Below, in pieces: positions 47,625 through 57,669 of a stretch of 64,000 nucleotides of DNA (within the stretch, counting starts at the first letter, position 1; every line of letters starts with the position of its first letter). Made by a program: the position numbers and the translations under genes. A model generated the notes under the pieces. That model had not been told where the DNA came from, ran no database searches, and saw nothing but the letters and a program-made list of their open reading frames with translations. This DNA is from DATFVA01 sp963839165 (GTDB lineage: Bacteria > Bacteroidota > Ignavibacteria > Ignavibacteriales > Ignavibacteriaceae), in contig CAWIUG010000005.1 of the NCBI GenBank assembly GCA_963839165.1, positions 372,001 to 436,000 of the forward strand, given 5' to 3'.

Positions 47625-50102
47625 TTATTCGACCTTAATATCAATCTTCGGATCGTATTTATATTTATCACCGTCAACACCGGGCTGCTTTTCGGAGATG
47701 TATTTAATTTCGAGGATCTTCTGCTCTGGATCAAATTGATATCCGGTTTCAGCCTTCTGCAAATCTAAGGATGTTGACAATTTTACCGGGATACCATTTA
47801 CTGTCACACTGTTCACAGGTTCTGTTCTGTAAATTTTAAGCAGGTAATACGCAATTTCAGGAATGTATTCTCCTTCTTTTTTCTCTAATTTGATATCCAA
47901 TGCCGGATTATTCCTCACCGATATATCAGTAACTAAATACTGCCCTTTCTGGTACTCAAGGCTTTGCCCGTCATCCTGATAGAACTCATAGTTTGATTCC
48001 TCCCCTGGAAAAATTTTAAGAGTCAAATATTGTACATCAATAGTATTCATTCCTATGTATTCCTGTTTCTCCCTCATAGGAATCACCCCACCTTCCTTTA
48101 TGAATAGAGGGATTCTGTCAATGGGAGCTTCACTAAGAATCCACTGACCTCCTTCATAGACCTTATTATCCCACCAGCCAAGCCAATTCCCCCCGGGCAG
48201 ATACAGCTTTTTAGAATTCTCATACTCCGACAGCACAGGTGCAACGAGCAAATTTTCACCTATCATAAACTGATATTGTGCTTCATTTGAATAGCACTCG
48301 TCCTCATCCTGGTAATTCAGGAACATCGAACGTACAATCGGCACTCCAGTTTTCGATGCACTATGAAACTCAGTATAAAAGAACGGGAGGAGTTCATACC
48401 GAAGTTCCATAACGTCCTTTACCCATCGTTCAACTTCCTCTCCGAAGGCCCACGGCTCCTGATCGCGTGTATTGATTATCGTATGTCCTCTATAAAAAGG
48501 AGTGAACGCGCCTAACTCCATCCACCTGGTATACAATCTTTGAGAAGGCGAACCAAAAAAACCACCAACATCACTGCCGCAGAATGCAACCCCGCTCAGA
48601 CTTAAACCCTGAACCATAGTGCAGGCCAGTTTAAGATGCACTTCGCTCGCTGCATTGTCGCCAGTCCATACAGCCGCATATCTTTGTATACCCGAGAAAC
48701 CTGCACGTGTAAGTATAAAGGGACGTTTACCAGGAAGATTATTTTTAATACCTTCAAAAGTTGCTTTAGCCATCTCAAGTGCATAAACATTATGGATTTT
48801 CTTGTATGAAGCACCGTAACCATTATCATCGAATTGAATTATATCCGGGATTGCCTGTCCCCATGCAGACGGTTCATTCATATCATTCCATATCCCGGCA
48901 ACACCCTGTTTCAAAAGCTCTGCATTCTTCCTGCCCCACCATTCGCGTGTTTCTTTTTTTGTGAAATCAGGGAAATATGCCCACCCGGGCCATACCTCAC
49001 CCTGGTAAACAACACCGTCAGGATATTTTGCAAAAAGATCCTCTTTCAATCCCTCCTCTGCCGTTTCATAATCAGTTGTATCGGCCTTTACCCCAGGATC
49101 TATTATTGTGATGACCTTAAACCCCTTCTTCTGCAAATCGTCAAGCATTCTTTCAGGATTTGGGAATCTGTTATTATCCCATGTAAATACTCTGTATCCA
49201 TTCATATAATGGATATCCAGGTAGATTACATCGCAGGGGATTTCTTTTTCACGGAAGGTCTGTGCGAGTGTTTTAACTGTCGCTTCGGGATAATAACTCC
49301 ATTTACTTTGCTGATAGCCGAGAGCCCACATCGGCGGCATTTCCATTCTTCCGGTAAGCATAGTATAAAGGGAAATGACCTTCTTAATTTCGGGTCCTTT
49401 TATGAAATAATAATCCAGCTCGCCCTTTTCTGCACCAAACCAGTAAAACCTGTTATTGCTTGCGCCCATATTAAAATATGACCGGTAAGTATTATCTAAA
49501 AATATTCCGTAGGCTTTATGGTTCCTTATTCCAATGAAGAAAGGTATCGACTGATAAAGCGGATCCTGTTTTTCTGTGTAATCAGGTGTATCCGAATTCC
49601 ACATTGTATATTGTTCGCCGTTTTTCTTCAGACTGCCTGTTTTTTCTCCCAACCCATAAAACATCTCATCTTTGAATAAAGTTTTAAAGCATCGGATTTC
49701 ATCAGCATCAAAGGCTACCCCGAAGCTTTTTTCATCTTCATTCAGCAGGTTCATATTTTTATCATATATGCTCACCCTGCAGGGTGATTTTGCAACCCTT
49801 ACTACCAATTCTTTTGTAGTGATCTCGTAATAATTAGAAAGATCACTGAACGAGAATGTTCCTGAAGTATTATTTATAACAGCATAAGAAGGAGCTTTAG
49901 AGAATTCTTCTTTGCTCGTAAACCTAAAACGAATAATGTCATCATTAATAACATACAGGCTGAATAAGGCATTGCTGAGTTTAAAGTCAACGCTGCTATC
50001 TGATTTTTGTGCAGAAACAATGTTCCCGGCAAATTGAAAATCCGCATATGTACTTTTTATTAAAGCTGCCATGAAAACGACAATTAATATTTTCTTAAAC
50101 AT
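47625..50102 (-). CDS. Exported glycoside hydrolase family 31 (alpha-glucosidase type)
   Basis: An 825-residue enzyme with a signal peptide (KKILIVVFMAALIKSTYA). N-terminal beta domain, then the catalytic barrel with nucleophile D407 in GIWNDMNEPSAW and acid/base D482 in AVWTGDNAAS. Further GH31 landmarks are 'FYGLGEKTGSL', 'ALGYQQSKWSY' and 'SDVGGFFG'. The C-terminal beta domains are complete. It should release alpha-linked glucose (or xylose) from non-reducing ends in the periplasm or at the cell surface. There is no T9SS sorting domain. No sugar transporter or regulator is adjacent, so substrate specificity is open between alpha-glucosidase and alpha-xylosidase; glucosidase is favoured by overall resemblance. 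Confidence 0.92.
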   Translation of the reverse strand: MFKKILIVVFMAALIKSTYADFQFAGNIVSAQKSDSSVDFKLSNALFSLYVINDDIIRFRFTSKEEFSKAPSYAVINNTSGTFSFSDLSNYYEITTKELVVRVAKSPCRVSIYDKNMNLLNEDEKSFGVAFDADEIRCFKTLFKDEMFYGLGEKTGSLKKNGEQYTMWNSDTPDYTEKQDPLYQSIPFFIGIRNHKAYGIFLDNTYRSYFNMGASNNRFYWFGAEKGELDYYFIKGPEIKKVISLYTMLTGRMEMPPMWALGYQQSKWSYYPEATVKTLAQTFREKEIPCDVIYLDIHYMNGYRVFTWDNNRFPNPERMLDDLQKKGFKVITIIDPGVKADTTDYETAEEGLKEDLFAKYPDGVVYQGEVWPGWAYFPDFTKKETREWWGRKNAELLKQGVAGIWNDMNEPSAWGQAIPDIIQFDDNGYGASYKKIHNVYALEMAKATFEGIKNNLPGKRPFILTRAGFSGIQRYAAVWTGDNAASEVHLKLACTMVQGLSLSGVAFCGSDVGGFFGSPSQRLYTRWMELGAFTPFYRGHTIINTRDQEPWAFGEEVERWVKDVMELRYELLPFFYTEFHSASKTGVPIVRSMFLNYQDEDECYSNEAQYQFMIGENLLVAPVLSEYENSKKLYLPGGNWLGWWDNKVYEGGQWILSEAPIDRIPLFIKEGGVIPMREKQEYIGMNTIDVQYLTLKIFPGEESNYEFYQDDGQSLEYQKGQYLVTDISVRNNPALDIKLEKKEGEYIPEIAYYLLKIYRTEPVNSVTVNGIPVKLSTSLDLQKAETGYQFDPEQKILEIKYISEKQPGVDGDKYKYDPKIDIKVE

Positions 50103-50349
50103 AATTCTTCTTTTTAATATAACTAAGAAGCGACCATATCAAAAATAATTAAAAAGATTGATTTAAGCTTAATTAAGGAAAATATCCGCTCTTTACCGAT
50201 AGCCATCTCCACCATACATTAAAGTTGAGTGGGGACATATATATATATGAATCTTTGCTCTGCAAAAAATAAATAGTGCTTATTTCAATATTTTTTTCTA
50301 TTATCCCTTAAGCTTCCCGTCATTAATAAAACGAGAAAGGACAATCCTT

Positions 50350-50820
50350 ATGAAGACTGTTAGAGAGATCCTGTCGACCAAAGGATACGATATCTATTCA
50401 GTTTCTCCTGATGATACAATATTTGATGCCTTGAGACTAATGGCTGAGAAAAATATTGGGGCAGTATTGGTTATAGAAAACGGGGGGATCTCAGGTATAA
50501 TGTCTGAGAGGGATTATGCCAGAAAAGTAGTACTAGAAGGAAAATCTTCAAAGGACTCTGTTGTAAGCGATATTATGTCAGACAAAGTAATCTATGTTGA
50601 TATTGACAGACTAGTTGAAGAATGCATGGCCTTGATGATAGAAAAAAGAATACGTCATCTTCCTGTATTAGAAAACAATAAATTAACCGGAATAATTTCC
50701 ATAGGTGATGTAGTTAAAGCAGTAATAGATGAAAAGGAATTTGTAATCAGCCAGCTTGTTCAATATATAAAAAGCACTCCTGAAATCCCGGAGGATTCCC
50801 GCAAAGGTGAACCTATCTAA
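50350..50820 (+). CDS. CBS-domain pair protein
   Basis: A 156-residue protein made of two CBS domains (about 8-65 and 75-130), with 'GAVLVIENGGISGIMSERDY' and 'IRHLPVLENNKLTGIISIGD' as the paired motifs. Stand-alone CBS pairs bind adenine nucleotides and regulate partner enzymes; many bacteria carry such proteins next to unrelated genes. An AAAGGA lies at the right distance from the ATG. It converges on the PEBP-like gene. No partner can be named from context. Confidence 0.9.
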   Translation: MKTVREILSTKGYDIYSVSPDDTIFDALRLMAEKNIGAVLVIENGGISGIMSERDYARKVVLEGKSSKDSVVSDIMSDKVIYVDIDRLVEECMALMIEKRIRHLPVLENNKLTGIISIGDVVKAVIDEKEFVISQLVQYIKSTPEIPEDSRKGEPI

Positions 50821-50833
50821 AAAAGCCGTTATT

Positions 50834-51374
50834 TTACTTTTTTCTCTGGTACGTGCCCATTAATTCACCGCGGGCAATAATGTGACCCTCCATCTTTTTA
50901 GATACTTCTTTTTTGGTTGCACCGGAATCCAGATGCACGGCAGTATTCAGGCCGAAAATCCTGAAATAATAGTGATGAGTTCCGGAAGGAGGGACATGGA
51001 CCCCCATATCCTATCCGGCCAAAGTCATTAGTTCCCATAAGGACTTCATCCCGAACATTTTTTGTCGGAGTTGAATTTTCCATCAATGTATTTACTTCAA
51101 CGGGAATGTTATAGACCACCCAATGAGTAAAATTTCCGCTGGAGGCATCAGGATCCTCAACTATTACAACGAATGTCTTAATTCCCTCAACACTTGATTC
51201 CCAGCTTAAATGCGGAGAAACATTTACACCATCGCAGGTAAACTTTGATGGAATACTTTCTCCCTCACCGAATGAACGTGATCGTATTTCTATTTCCATG
51301 TTATCCCCCTTTTCCTGTTGGGGAAAAGTGATTATTGTTGAAAATATTGTAATTAAAAATAAAACCTTCACCAA
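50834..51374 (-). pseudogene. YbhB/YbcL (Raf kinase inhibitor-like, PEBP) protein, frameshifted
   Basis: A secreted PEBP-family protein (signal peptide VKVLFLITIFSTIITFPQ, then SRSFGEGESIPSKFTCDG, with the ligand-site DPDASSGNFTHWVVYNIP) whose frame breaks after GYGGPCP. The running frame continues as unrelated residues to a stop at 50898. One base less in the CCC at 50991-50993 restores PPSGTHHYYFRIFGLN and a normal end at 50834 (GTYQRKK). PEBP proteins bind anionic ligands such as phosphatidylethanolamine; the bacterial function is poorly known. The 158-codon broken form is 50898-51374. Real mutation or sequence error cannot be told apart here. Confidence 0.85.
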
Positions 51375-51422
51375 AATATAAGAGGATTATTTTTGCATAC
51401 TCAAAGTTATTCTAAATATTAA

Positions 51423-52859
51423 TCAACTTAAACTGGCTACAAGTGATTTGATTAAATCAAGTATTCCTGCCGGTGCTACTCCAAACCAAACCAGCAGAAT
51501 TGTTAAAATTCCAAGGGCAAACCCGCTCCCCAGAGTAAAACCGGGGAACAGACGTTCTTCTGACGATTCGGATTTCGAATACATCGCAACTATTATCCTG
51601 AGGTAATAAAAGAGTCCAATTACACTGTTAACAACAAGACTTATTACGAGCAGCCACATACCTGTATTTACCCCTGAAAGCAGGATATAATACTTCCCTA
51701 TAAAACCCGCGGTTAAAGGAATCCCTGCCAGTGAAAATAGCATTGCGGTGAACACTGCGGCAGTTACTGGTTTGGTCTGATATAAACCTCTGTAATCATC
51801 TATGTCTTCGGCTTCTTTATCTTTGGTTGATAATATTGTAACTACTCCGAAGGCTCCCAGGGTTGTAATAAAATAGGCAACGAGGTAAAAGGTTGCTGCA
51901 TTAACCCCCATCTCTCCCGCTGCGAGAAAAGCTACAAGCAGGTAGCCAAGGTGCGCAATAGATGAGTAAGCTAGAATCCTCTTTACATTCTGCTGTCGTA
52001 ATGCCAAAAGGTTCCCGACAAACATAGATGCAATTGAAATAACAATGAAAATAGTTATCAGAGGGTAAAAACTATACAGGTTGAGTTCGTAGAAAAGTCG
52101 TAGAAGGAAAGCAAATACACCTCCCTTGGAAACTGTGGCAATAAACCCTGTAACCGGCGCCGGAGCTCCCTGGTATACATCGGGCGTCCATAAATGGAAT
52201 GGGACAATAGCAAGTTTGAAGCCGATCCCGACGATCATCAGAGCGAAACCGAAAATGACAAAAGGCGAAACCCCATTTCCGGATTTCAATATTTTAACTA
52301 TTTCGGGAAAAAACATTGAACCTGTATCTGAATATACAAGAGCCATTCCATACAGGAGAAATGCTGAGGAGGCTGCGGCAAGAATTAAATATTTAATACC
52401 TGCTTCTAACGGTTTCTCACTAATCTTAGGATAGGCTATTAAAACGTACAATGATACACTTAATAACTCCAAGCCAAGGAAGAAGGAAATGAAATGGTTG
52501 CTGGCTGCGATAACCGAAGTACCAAGCACTGCATTAAAGATAAGTATATAGTATTCCTCGCTGTTTATTTCCTTGTCCTTCAGATATCTATACGAAAGGA
52601 GTACTACAAAGAATGAGGCCGCGAATATCAGTCCCCAATAAAACAGTGTATAGTTATCTATAATAAGAAGCGGGGTTACCTGCCGGGGCATATATTCAGT
52701 TATATAAAAAAGCGAAATAAAGGCAGCAGTCAGGGCTAACAATGAAAAGGCATTTACCACAGCATGGAAGCGCTTGACTGCAATAATGAACATTATTGTA
52801 ATAGGGACAAGTGCGATTATCATTAGTGGAATCAGTACATAAAAATCCTGTGCATTCAT
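51423..52859 (-). CDS. nuoN: NADH-quinone oxidoreductase subunit N
   Basis: A 478-residue antiporter-like membrane subunit of Complex I (proton-pumping arm, next to the peripheral arm end). About 14 helices; the discontinuous helix region 'LWTPDVYQGAPAPVTGFIAT' and the Lys-containing helices are typical of NuoN. Its ATG overlaps the TGA of nuoM (ATGA). It is the last gene of the nuo operon. Confidence 0.96.
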   Translation of the reverse strand: MNAQDFYVLIPLMIIALVPITIMFIIAVKRFHAVVNAFSLLALTAAFISLFYITEYMPRQVTPLLIIDNYTLFYWGLIFAASFFVVLLSYRYLKDKEINSEEYYILIFNAVLGTSVIAASNHFISFFLGLELLSVSLYVLIAYPKISEKPLEAGIKYLILAAASSAFLLYGMALVYSDTGSMFFPEIVKILKSGNGVSPFVIFGFALMIVGIGFKLAIVPFHLWTPDVYQGAPAPVTGFIATVSKGGVFAFLLRLFYELNLYSFYPLITIFIVISIASMFVGNLLALRQQNVKRILAYSSIAHLGYLLVAFLAAGEMGVNAATFYLVAYFITTLGAFGVVTILSTKDKEAEDIDDYRGLYQTKPVTAAVFTAMLFSLAGIPLTAGFIGKYYILLSGVNTGMWLLVISLVVNSVIGLFYYLRIIVAMYSKSESSEERLFPGFTLGSGFALGILTILLVWFGVAPAGILDLIKSLVASLS

Positions 52860-54430
52860 TGTGATTCAGCCTGATTTTTATTTTGAATACCTTCCATTAT
52901 TATGGTGGTGTTGTTATTTTTATTCTCATTGAGAACCTCATACGTTCCGGATTTCCCAGGCAGGTTCAGTATTCTCTCAATCGATTCTTTAGAAGTATTT
53001 AGAAATGAATTAGGATATACTCCAATCCAGACAATTGAAATAATCAGAGATCCCATCACAAGGAGTTCCCTCCCGTCAAAATCGGATATCTGCCATTCCT
53101 CTTCTTTTTTTCCGAAAAAGACTTTCTGCATAATTCTCAACGAATACAAAGTTGACGCTATAAGTCCAAGAACTGCTATGATAGTCCAGAATACAGTTGC
53201 CTGGAAGGAACCCGCAAGGATTAAAAACTCAGCAACGAAATTGCCAAGTGCAGGCAGTCCCAGTGACGCCATCGCGAAGATCAGCCCTATGCCCCCCATC
53301 CGTGGAACCTGATCCCACAAGCCTCCCAGTCTGTCCAGGTCTCTTGTGTGTATCCTATCCTGAATAGCACCAACCAGGATGAACAGGGCTCCGGTACTGA
53401 TTCCGTGAGTAAGCATCTGAAGCACTACACCCTGCAGAGCCAATTGGTTAAAGGAGAAGGCACCGAGAAGAATAAAACCCATATGACTAACACTTGTATA
53501 GGCTACAAGCCGCTTAAAGTCTGTCTGTGCGAATGCAAGCTTTGCTCCATAAAGTATTCCAATAACACCAAGTATGATGGCGACTGGAGCGAATGTTCTG
53601 CTTGCATCAGGGAAGAAAGGAATTACAAAACGGAGTATCCCATACGCACCCGTTTTTAAAAGAAGTCCTGCAAGTATAACGCTCCCCGCAGTTGGAGCTT
53701 CTGTATGCGCATCCGGCAGCCAGTTATGGAAAGGGAAAGCTGGAAGCTTTACTATAAATGCAATCAGGAATCCCAGCATAATCCACATCCCTGCAGAAGG
53801 TGAAAGCTTTGTTCTCAACAATGCGGTATAATCGAATGTATACGTGCCGCTATTGTTGCCATGGATAAAATAAAGTGCAAGAATAGCAACGAACATCAGA
53901 AGTCCGCTTGCCTGTGTAAACAGGAAAAACTTAAAAGAAGCATAAACCCTGTTCTCGTGTCCCCATATTCCTATAAGAAAATACATCGGGATAAGCATAA
54001 CTTCCCAGAATGAATAAAAAAGGAAGAGATCGAGTGAAGTAAACACTCCTGTTATTCCCGCCAGTATCCAAAGCAGGTTAAAATGATAGAAGCCGACACT
54101 CTTTGTTATGCTTTTCCAGGATACAAGTACAGACATAATACCAAGGAATAGGGTAAGGAGGATCAGAATAATGCTTAAACCGTCTGCCGCAAAATGCAGA
54201 CTGATTCCAAACTGAGGAATCCATTTCCATTGAACTTCGGTAACCCATTTACTTCCGCTGCTGACGTCAGTTGACGCTCCGCTGGAGAGCCAGAGATTGA
54301 CAGCAAGAACAAAAGACGCTAATAAAGATATCAGTGAAGCCCAACGCGTTCCCGTCTCACTTACTTTGGAGATCAGCCAGGAGAGAAGTCCCCCGGCAAA
54401 TAATATTAGTATGATGTATATAAGTATCAA
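52856..54430 (-). CDS. nuoM: NADH-quinone oxidoreductase subunit M
   Basis: A 524-residue antiporter-like Complex I subunit. The family motif 'WLPDAHTEAPTAGSVILAG' is present at about residue 230, with the conserved Glu of helix 5 in 'FYSFWEVMLIPMYFLIGIWG'. The start is TTG at 54428-54430, overlapping the TGA of nuoL by four bases (TTGA), so translation is coupled. A polar, Asn-rich tail of about 25 residues (NENKNNNTTII...) at the C-terminus is longer than usual. Confidence 0.96.
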   Translation of the reverse strand: MILIYIILILFAGGLLSWLISKVSETGTRWASLISLLASFVLAVNLWLSSGASTDVSSGSKWVTEVQWKWIPQFGISLHFAADGLSIILILLTLFLGIMSVLVSWKSITKSVGFYHFNLLWILAGITGVFTSLDLFLFYSFWEVMLIPMYFLIGIWGHENRVYASFKFFLFTQASGLLMFVAILALYFIHGNNSGTYTFDYTALLRTKLSPSAGMWIMLGFLIAFIVKLPAFPFHNWLPDAHTEAPTAGSVILAGLLLKTGAYGILRFVIPFFPDASRTFAPVAIILGVIGILYGAKLAFAQTDFKRLVAYTSVSHMGFILLGAFSFNQLALQGVVLQMLTHGISTGALFILVGAIQDRIHTRDLDRLGGLWDQVPRMGGIGLIFAMASLGLPALGNFVAEFLILAGSFQATVFWTIIAVLGLIASTLYSLRIMQKVFFGKKEEEWQISDFDGRELLVMGSLIISIVWIGVYPNSFLNTSKESIERILNLPGKSGTYEVLNENKNNNTTIIMEGIQNKNQAESQ

Positions 54431-56298
54431 GATAATAACACTATTGATATTGTTAAGATTGCACCAATTACCAGTCCTGCAGCATACCAGCGAAGGTTTC
54501 CTGTCTGGGTCAGGTTCAGTATCTTATATCCCAGCCCTGTTAACCAGGCTATAAAAGAGTAGAAATAGTCGATGAAGTCATGCCGGTCTATTTCAGCCAT
54601 CCATACAACAGGACGAACAAAAACCCGGTCATATATTCTGTCGAACCGCCATCCTGAAAGAAGAAATTCTGCAATAAAGGATTTATTCCTTTCTTCAGGC
54701 CTTCTTTTAACATAGAGAACGTAAGCGATAAATAATCCAAGCAAGGCAAGCAACGCAGTTATAACCTGGAATAGAATTTCCAGTCCTTCCGAAGAACGGG
54801 TTACAACTTCAGGGAGCGTTCTGGTTACAAAGTTTGAGAAAATTGTTACATCACCCAGAGTTGAAGGAGTTTGTATAAAACCGCCGATGATCGACAGAAC
54901 CGCAAGAACAATCAGCGGAATCTTGATGAACCCGCTTATTTTTTTCTCGGGCTTCATCTGGGTTCTTCCATAAAATGTTATGAATACCATTCTGAAAGTA
55001 TAAACAGCAGTTATAAACGCACCGATAATTGCTCCAACCCAGAGCCAGGGGTTGCCGTTTGAGGCCGACCAGCTATACCAGATAATTTCATCTTTACTAT
55101 AGAAACCGGCGGTAATAAGCGGAAGTGCCGCAAGTGAGGCCGCTCCGATCAGAAAAGTATAAAAAGTAACCGGCATCTCTTTACGCAATCCCCCCATCTT
55201 AAACATATTATGCTCATGGTGGAGAGAAATAATAACCGCACCGGCACCGAGAAAAAGAAGGGCTTTAAAGAAAGCATGAATCATAAAATGAAATATGGCA
55301 GCCGACCATGCACCCACACCCAAAGCAAGGAACATATAACCAATCTGACTAATAGTAGAATAAGCCAGCACTCTTTTAATATCATACTGAGTAAGTGCAC
55401 TGAATCCAGCTAGCAGAAGAGTTAAAGTACCGATAACAGCAACAATGGTTTGAGCAGGAGGAGAAAGGATAAATAGTACATTTGTTCTCGCAATAAGGTA
55501 AACTCCGGCTGTAACCATTGTAGCTGCGTGGATTAATGCGCTCACTGGAGATGGTCCCGCCATTGCGTCGGGAAGCCATGTCTGCAAAGGAAGCTGTGCT
55601 GATTTCCCCAAAGCACCACCCAGCAGAAGAATAGCGGCAGTAAAGGCCATTGACGAGCCTGCCGGCCATTGATGCTGAGCAGCTGACAAAACATCATGGA
55701 TATTCAGGGTATTAAAACTCATTACGAGGTAGAAGAGACCAACAGCCATCGCTGTATCCCCTACTCTGGTTACAATAAAAGCTTTTCTTGCAGCTGCCCC
55801 GTTGGCCGGGTCCTTATACCAGAACCCTATCAACAGATAACTGCATAAACCGACGCCCTCCCATCCGAGATAAAGGAGCAGAAGGTTATCGGCCAGAACC
55901 AGTATAAGCATCGATGCAATAAAAAGGTTCATATAAGCAAAGAATCTCGAATACCCTTCATCATCTATCATAAATTCCGCTGAATATAGATGAATGAGGA
56001 AGCCTACAAATGTTATAACAAAAATGAAAACCATTGAAAGCGAATCGAGATGGAACGAGATCGAAGGATTAAACCCGGCAACATTGAACCACTGCCAGAG
56101 AGTTTGAACATGAACAGGAACACTGCTTGCTGAGGCCGTATAAAAGATACCTATTAGAATGGTTATAAGAGCTGAAAGACCTACTGAACCAACCCCGATG
56201 GTGCCCGCGGCGGTCTTACCCATTTTCTTACCGAAAACGGCAAGCAGCAGAAAGCCGGATAATGGTAAAGCAACTATAACCCATAACCAATTAAGCAT
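54427..56298 (-). CDS. nuoL: NADH-quinone oxidoreductase subunit L
   Basis: A 623-residue distal proton-pumping subunit of Complex I. Landmarks: 'LGWEGVGLCSYLLIGFWYKD', 'SALIHAATMVTAGVYLIAR', and the long lateral helix near the C-terminus implied by the hydrophobic run after residue 490. The length is normal. It ends overlapping nuoM. Between nuoK (56310) and its start lie only 11 bases. Confidence 0.97.
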   Translation of the reverse strand: MLNWLWVIVALPLSGFLLLAVFGKKMGKTAAGTIGVGSVGLSALITILIGIFYTASASSVPVHVQTLWQWFNVAGFNPSISFHLDSLSMVFIFVITFVGFLIHLYSAEFMIDDEGYSRFFAYMNLFIASMLILVLADNLLLLYLGWEGVGLCSYLLIGFWYKDPANGAAARKAFIVTRVGDTAMAVGLFYLVMSFNTLNIHDVLSAAQHQWPAGSSMAFTAAILLLGGALGKSAQLPLQTWLPDAMAGPSPVSALIHAATMVTAGVYLIARTNVLFILSPPAQTIVAVIGTLTLLLAGFSALTQYDIKRVLAYSTISQIGYMFLALGVGAWSAAIFHFMIHAFFKALLFLGAGAVIISLHHEHNMFKMGGLRKEMPVTFYTFLIGAASLAALPLITAGFYSKDEIIWYSWSASNGNPWLWVGAIIGAFITAVYTFRMVFITFYGRTQMKPEKKISGFIKIPLIVLAVLSIIGGFIQTPSTLGDVTIFSNFVTRTLPEVVTRSSEGLEILFQVITALLALLGLFIAYVLYVKRRPEERNKSFIAEFLLSGWRFDRIYDRVFVRPVVWMAEIDRHDFIDYFYSFIAWLTGLGYKILNLTQTGNLRWYAAGLVIGAILTISIVLLS

Positions 56299-56309
56299 TT
56301 TTTCTTTCC

Positions 56310-56618
56310 CTAATGGTTCATCTTGTTCAGAGCGTCGGCATCAAGTGATTTAGTTTTATAATGAATCCGCAGGATCAATGCCAGTCCTACTGCAACTTCA
56401 GCAGCAGCCATAGCAAGTATAAAAATAAACATTACCTGTCCGTCAGGCTGAAGCCATTTGGATCCGGCAACTATAAATGCCATTCCGGCAGCATTCAGCA
56501 TTATTTCGATCGACATTAACATAAATATCAGGTTGCGGCGTATAAGCAGCCCTATAAGCCCGATAACGAACAATACTCCCGTTAATATGAGGCCAGCCAT
56601 TACAGGTACATTATTCAT
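56310..56618 (-). CDS. nuoK: NADH-quinone oxidoreductase subunit K
   Basis: A 102-residue three-helix Complex I subunit with the conserved Glu in 'FMLMSIEIMLNAAGMAFI' and the second buried Glu in 'AAAEVAVGLAL'. I use the ATG at 56616-56618 (MNNVPVMAGL), preceded by GGAGGCAAAGG inside the nuoJ tail, rather than a start 20 codons upstream that would overlap nuoJ further. It overlaps nuoJ by 8 bases. Confidence 0.95.
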   Translation of the reverse strand: MNNVPVMAGLILTGVLFVIGLIGLLIRRNLIFMLMSIEIMLNAAGMAFIVAGSKWLQPDGQVMFIFILAMAAAEVAVGLALILRIHYKTKSLDADALNKMNH

Positions 56619-57138
56619 CCTTTGCCTCCAGGTACCTGTGTCGCATTTTCTTTTTTCGCTGACCGATATGATAAGCACCTACTATACCTGATATAAGGAG
56701 CATAGCAGTAAGTTCCACTCCTAGTATATAAGTTGTAAATAGAGAGGTTCCCACCTGCTTGGGATTAACTTTTATGAATTGAAAATATGAGCCTCCGGAA
56801 TTGGCCAGCATAATGATAAACTCGGCAAGAAGTATTCCGATCAGAAGTGTTGGACCTTTCCATATTTTTGGTTTCAGCCATATCCTTTCCTGCTCTTCAG
56901 AATCCTTTCCAAGGTTCAGCATCATCACAACAAAAACGAAGAGCACCATGATGGCTCCCGCGTATATAATAACTTCCAGAGCAGCAACGTAAGGTGCACC
57001 GAATAAATAGAAAATAAATGCTGCCGACAGAAGTGAAGCAACCAGATAAAGGAGTCCGTGTACTGCATTAGTTCTGGTCACAGCCATTAGTGATGAGCCG
57101 ATTGCTACCGCGGCAGATATATAAAAAAGTACATCCAT
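56611..57138 (-). CDS. nuoJ: NADH-quinone oxidoreductase subunit J
   Basis: A 175-residue five-helix Complex I subunit with the signature 'EVIIYAGAIMVLFVFVVMML', which carries the pi-bulge helix TM3. A charged tail (YLEAKDE) overlaps the start of nuoK. Its ATG overlaps the TGA of nuoI by one base. Confidence 0.96.
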   Translation of the reverse strand: MDVLFYISAAVAIGSSLMAVTRTNAVHGLLYLVASLLSAAFIFYLFGAPYVAALEVIIYAGAIMVLFVFVVMMLNLGKDSEEQERIWLKPKIWKGPTLLIGILLAEFIIMLANSGGSYFQFIKVNPKQVGTSLFTTYILGVELTAMLLISGIVGAYHIGQRKKKMRHRYLEAKDE

Positions 57139-57653
57139 CAGGGAATAAGACTCCTTATATCAATTGGTTTTTCCTCATTCTCAGCCTCGCCTTTATCCTT
57201 TCCGCCAATCTTTATTCCCGAAACCTTATAAAAATTATACCCATGGTATTTCCCTTCTCCTTCGATGAGGAGATCCTCTTTTTCATAAACAAGGTTCTGC
57301 CTGTCATATTCCGACATCTCGAAATCGGGTGTTAATTGGATGGCATAGGTGGGACAGGCATCCTCACAATATCCGCAAAATATGCATCTGGAAAAATTGA
57401 TCCGGAAGAACTCAGGGTATCTCCTGTTGTTATCATCCTCCGCAGCCTGCAGCGAGATGCAGTCAACAGGACAAGCGACAGCGCAAAGGTAACAGGCCAC
57501 ACATCTTTCCCCTCCGTCGGGATCACGCGATAATATAATCCTTCCCCGCCATCTGGGAGGCAGATATGGTTTTTCTTCCGGATATAGCACGGTATCCCTT
57601 GGACTAAATGAATGCTTGAATGCTTCCCATATTGATCTCAAATTACTTAACAT
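57138..57653 (-). CDS. nuoI: NADH-quinone oxidoreductase subunit I
   Basis: A 171-residue peripheral-arm subunit with two [4Fe-4S] clusters (N6a, N6b): CVACYLCAVACPVDC and CIFCGYCEDACPTYA. It hands electrons from NuoG towards NuoB. The N-terminal 'RGRIILSRDPDGGERC' is canonical. The gene lies 16 bases downstream of nuoH. Confidence 0.97.
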   Translation of the reverse strand: MLSNLRSIWEAFKHSFSPRDTVLYPEEKPYLPPRWRGRIILSRDPDGGERCVACYLCAVACPVDCISLQAAEDDNNRRYPEFFRINFSRCIFCGYCEDACPTYAIQLTPDFEMSEYDRQNLVYEKEDLLIEGEGKYHGYNFYKVSGIKIGGKDKGEAENEEKPIDIRSLIP

Positions 57654-57669
57654 AATCTCTCTTCATTCT

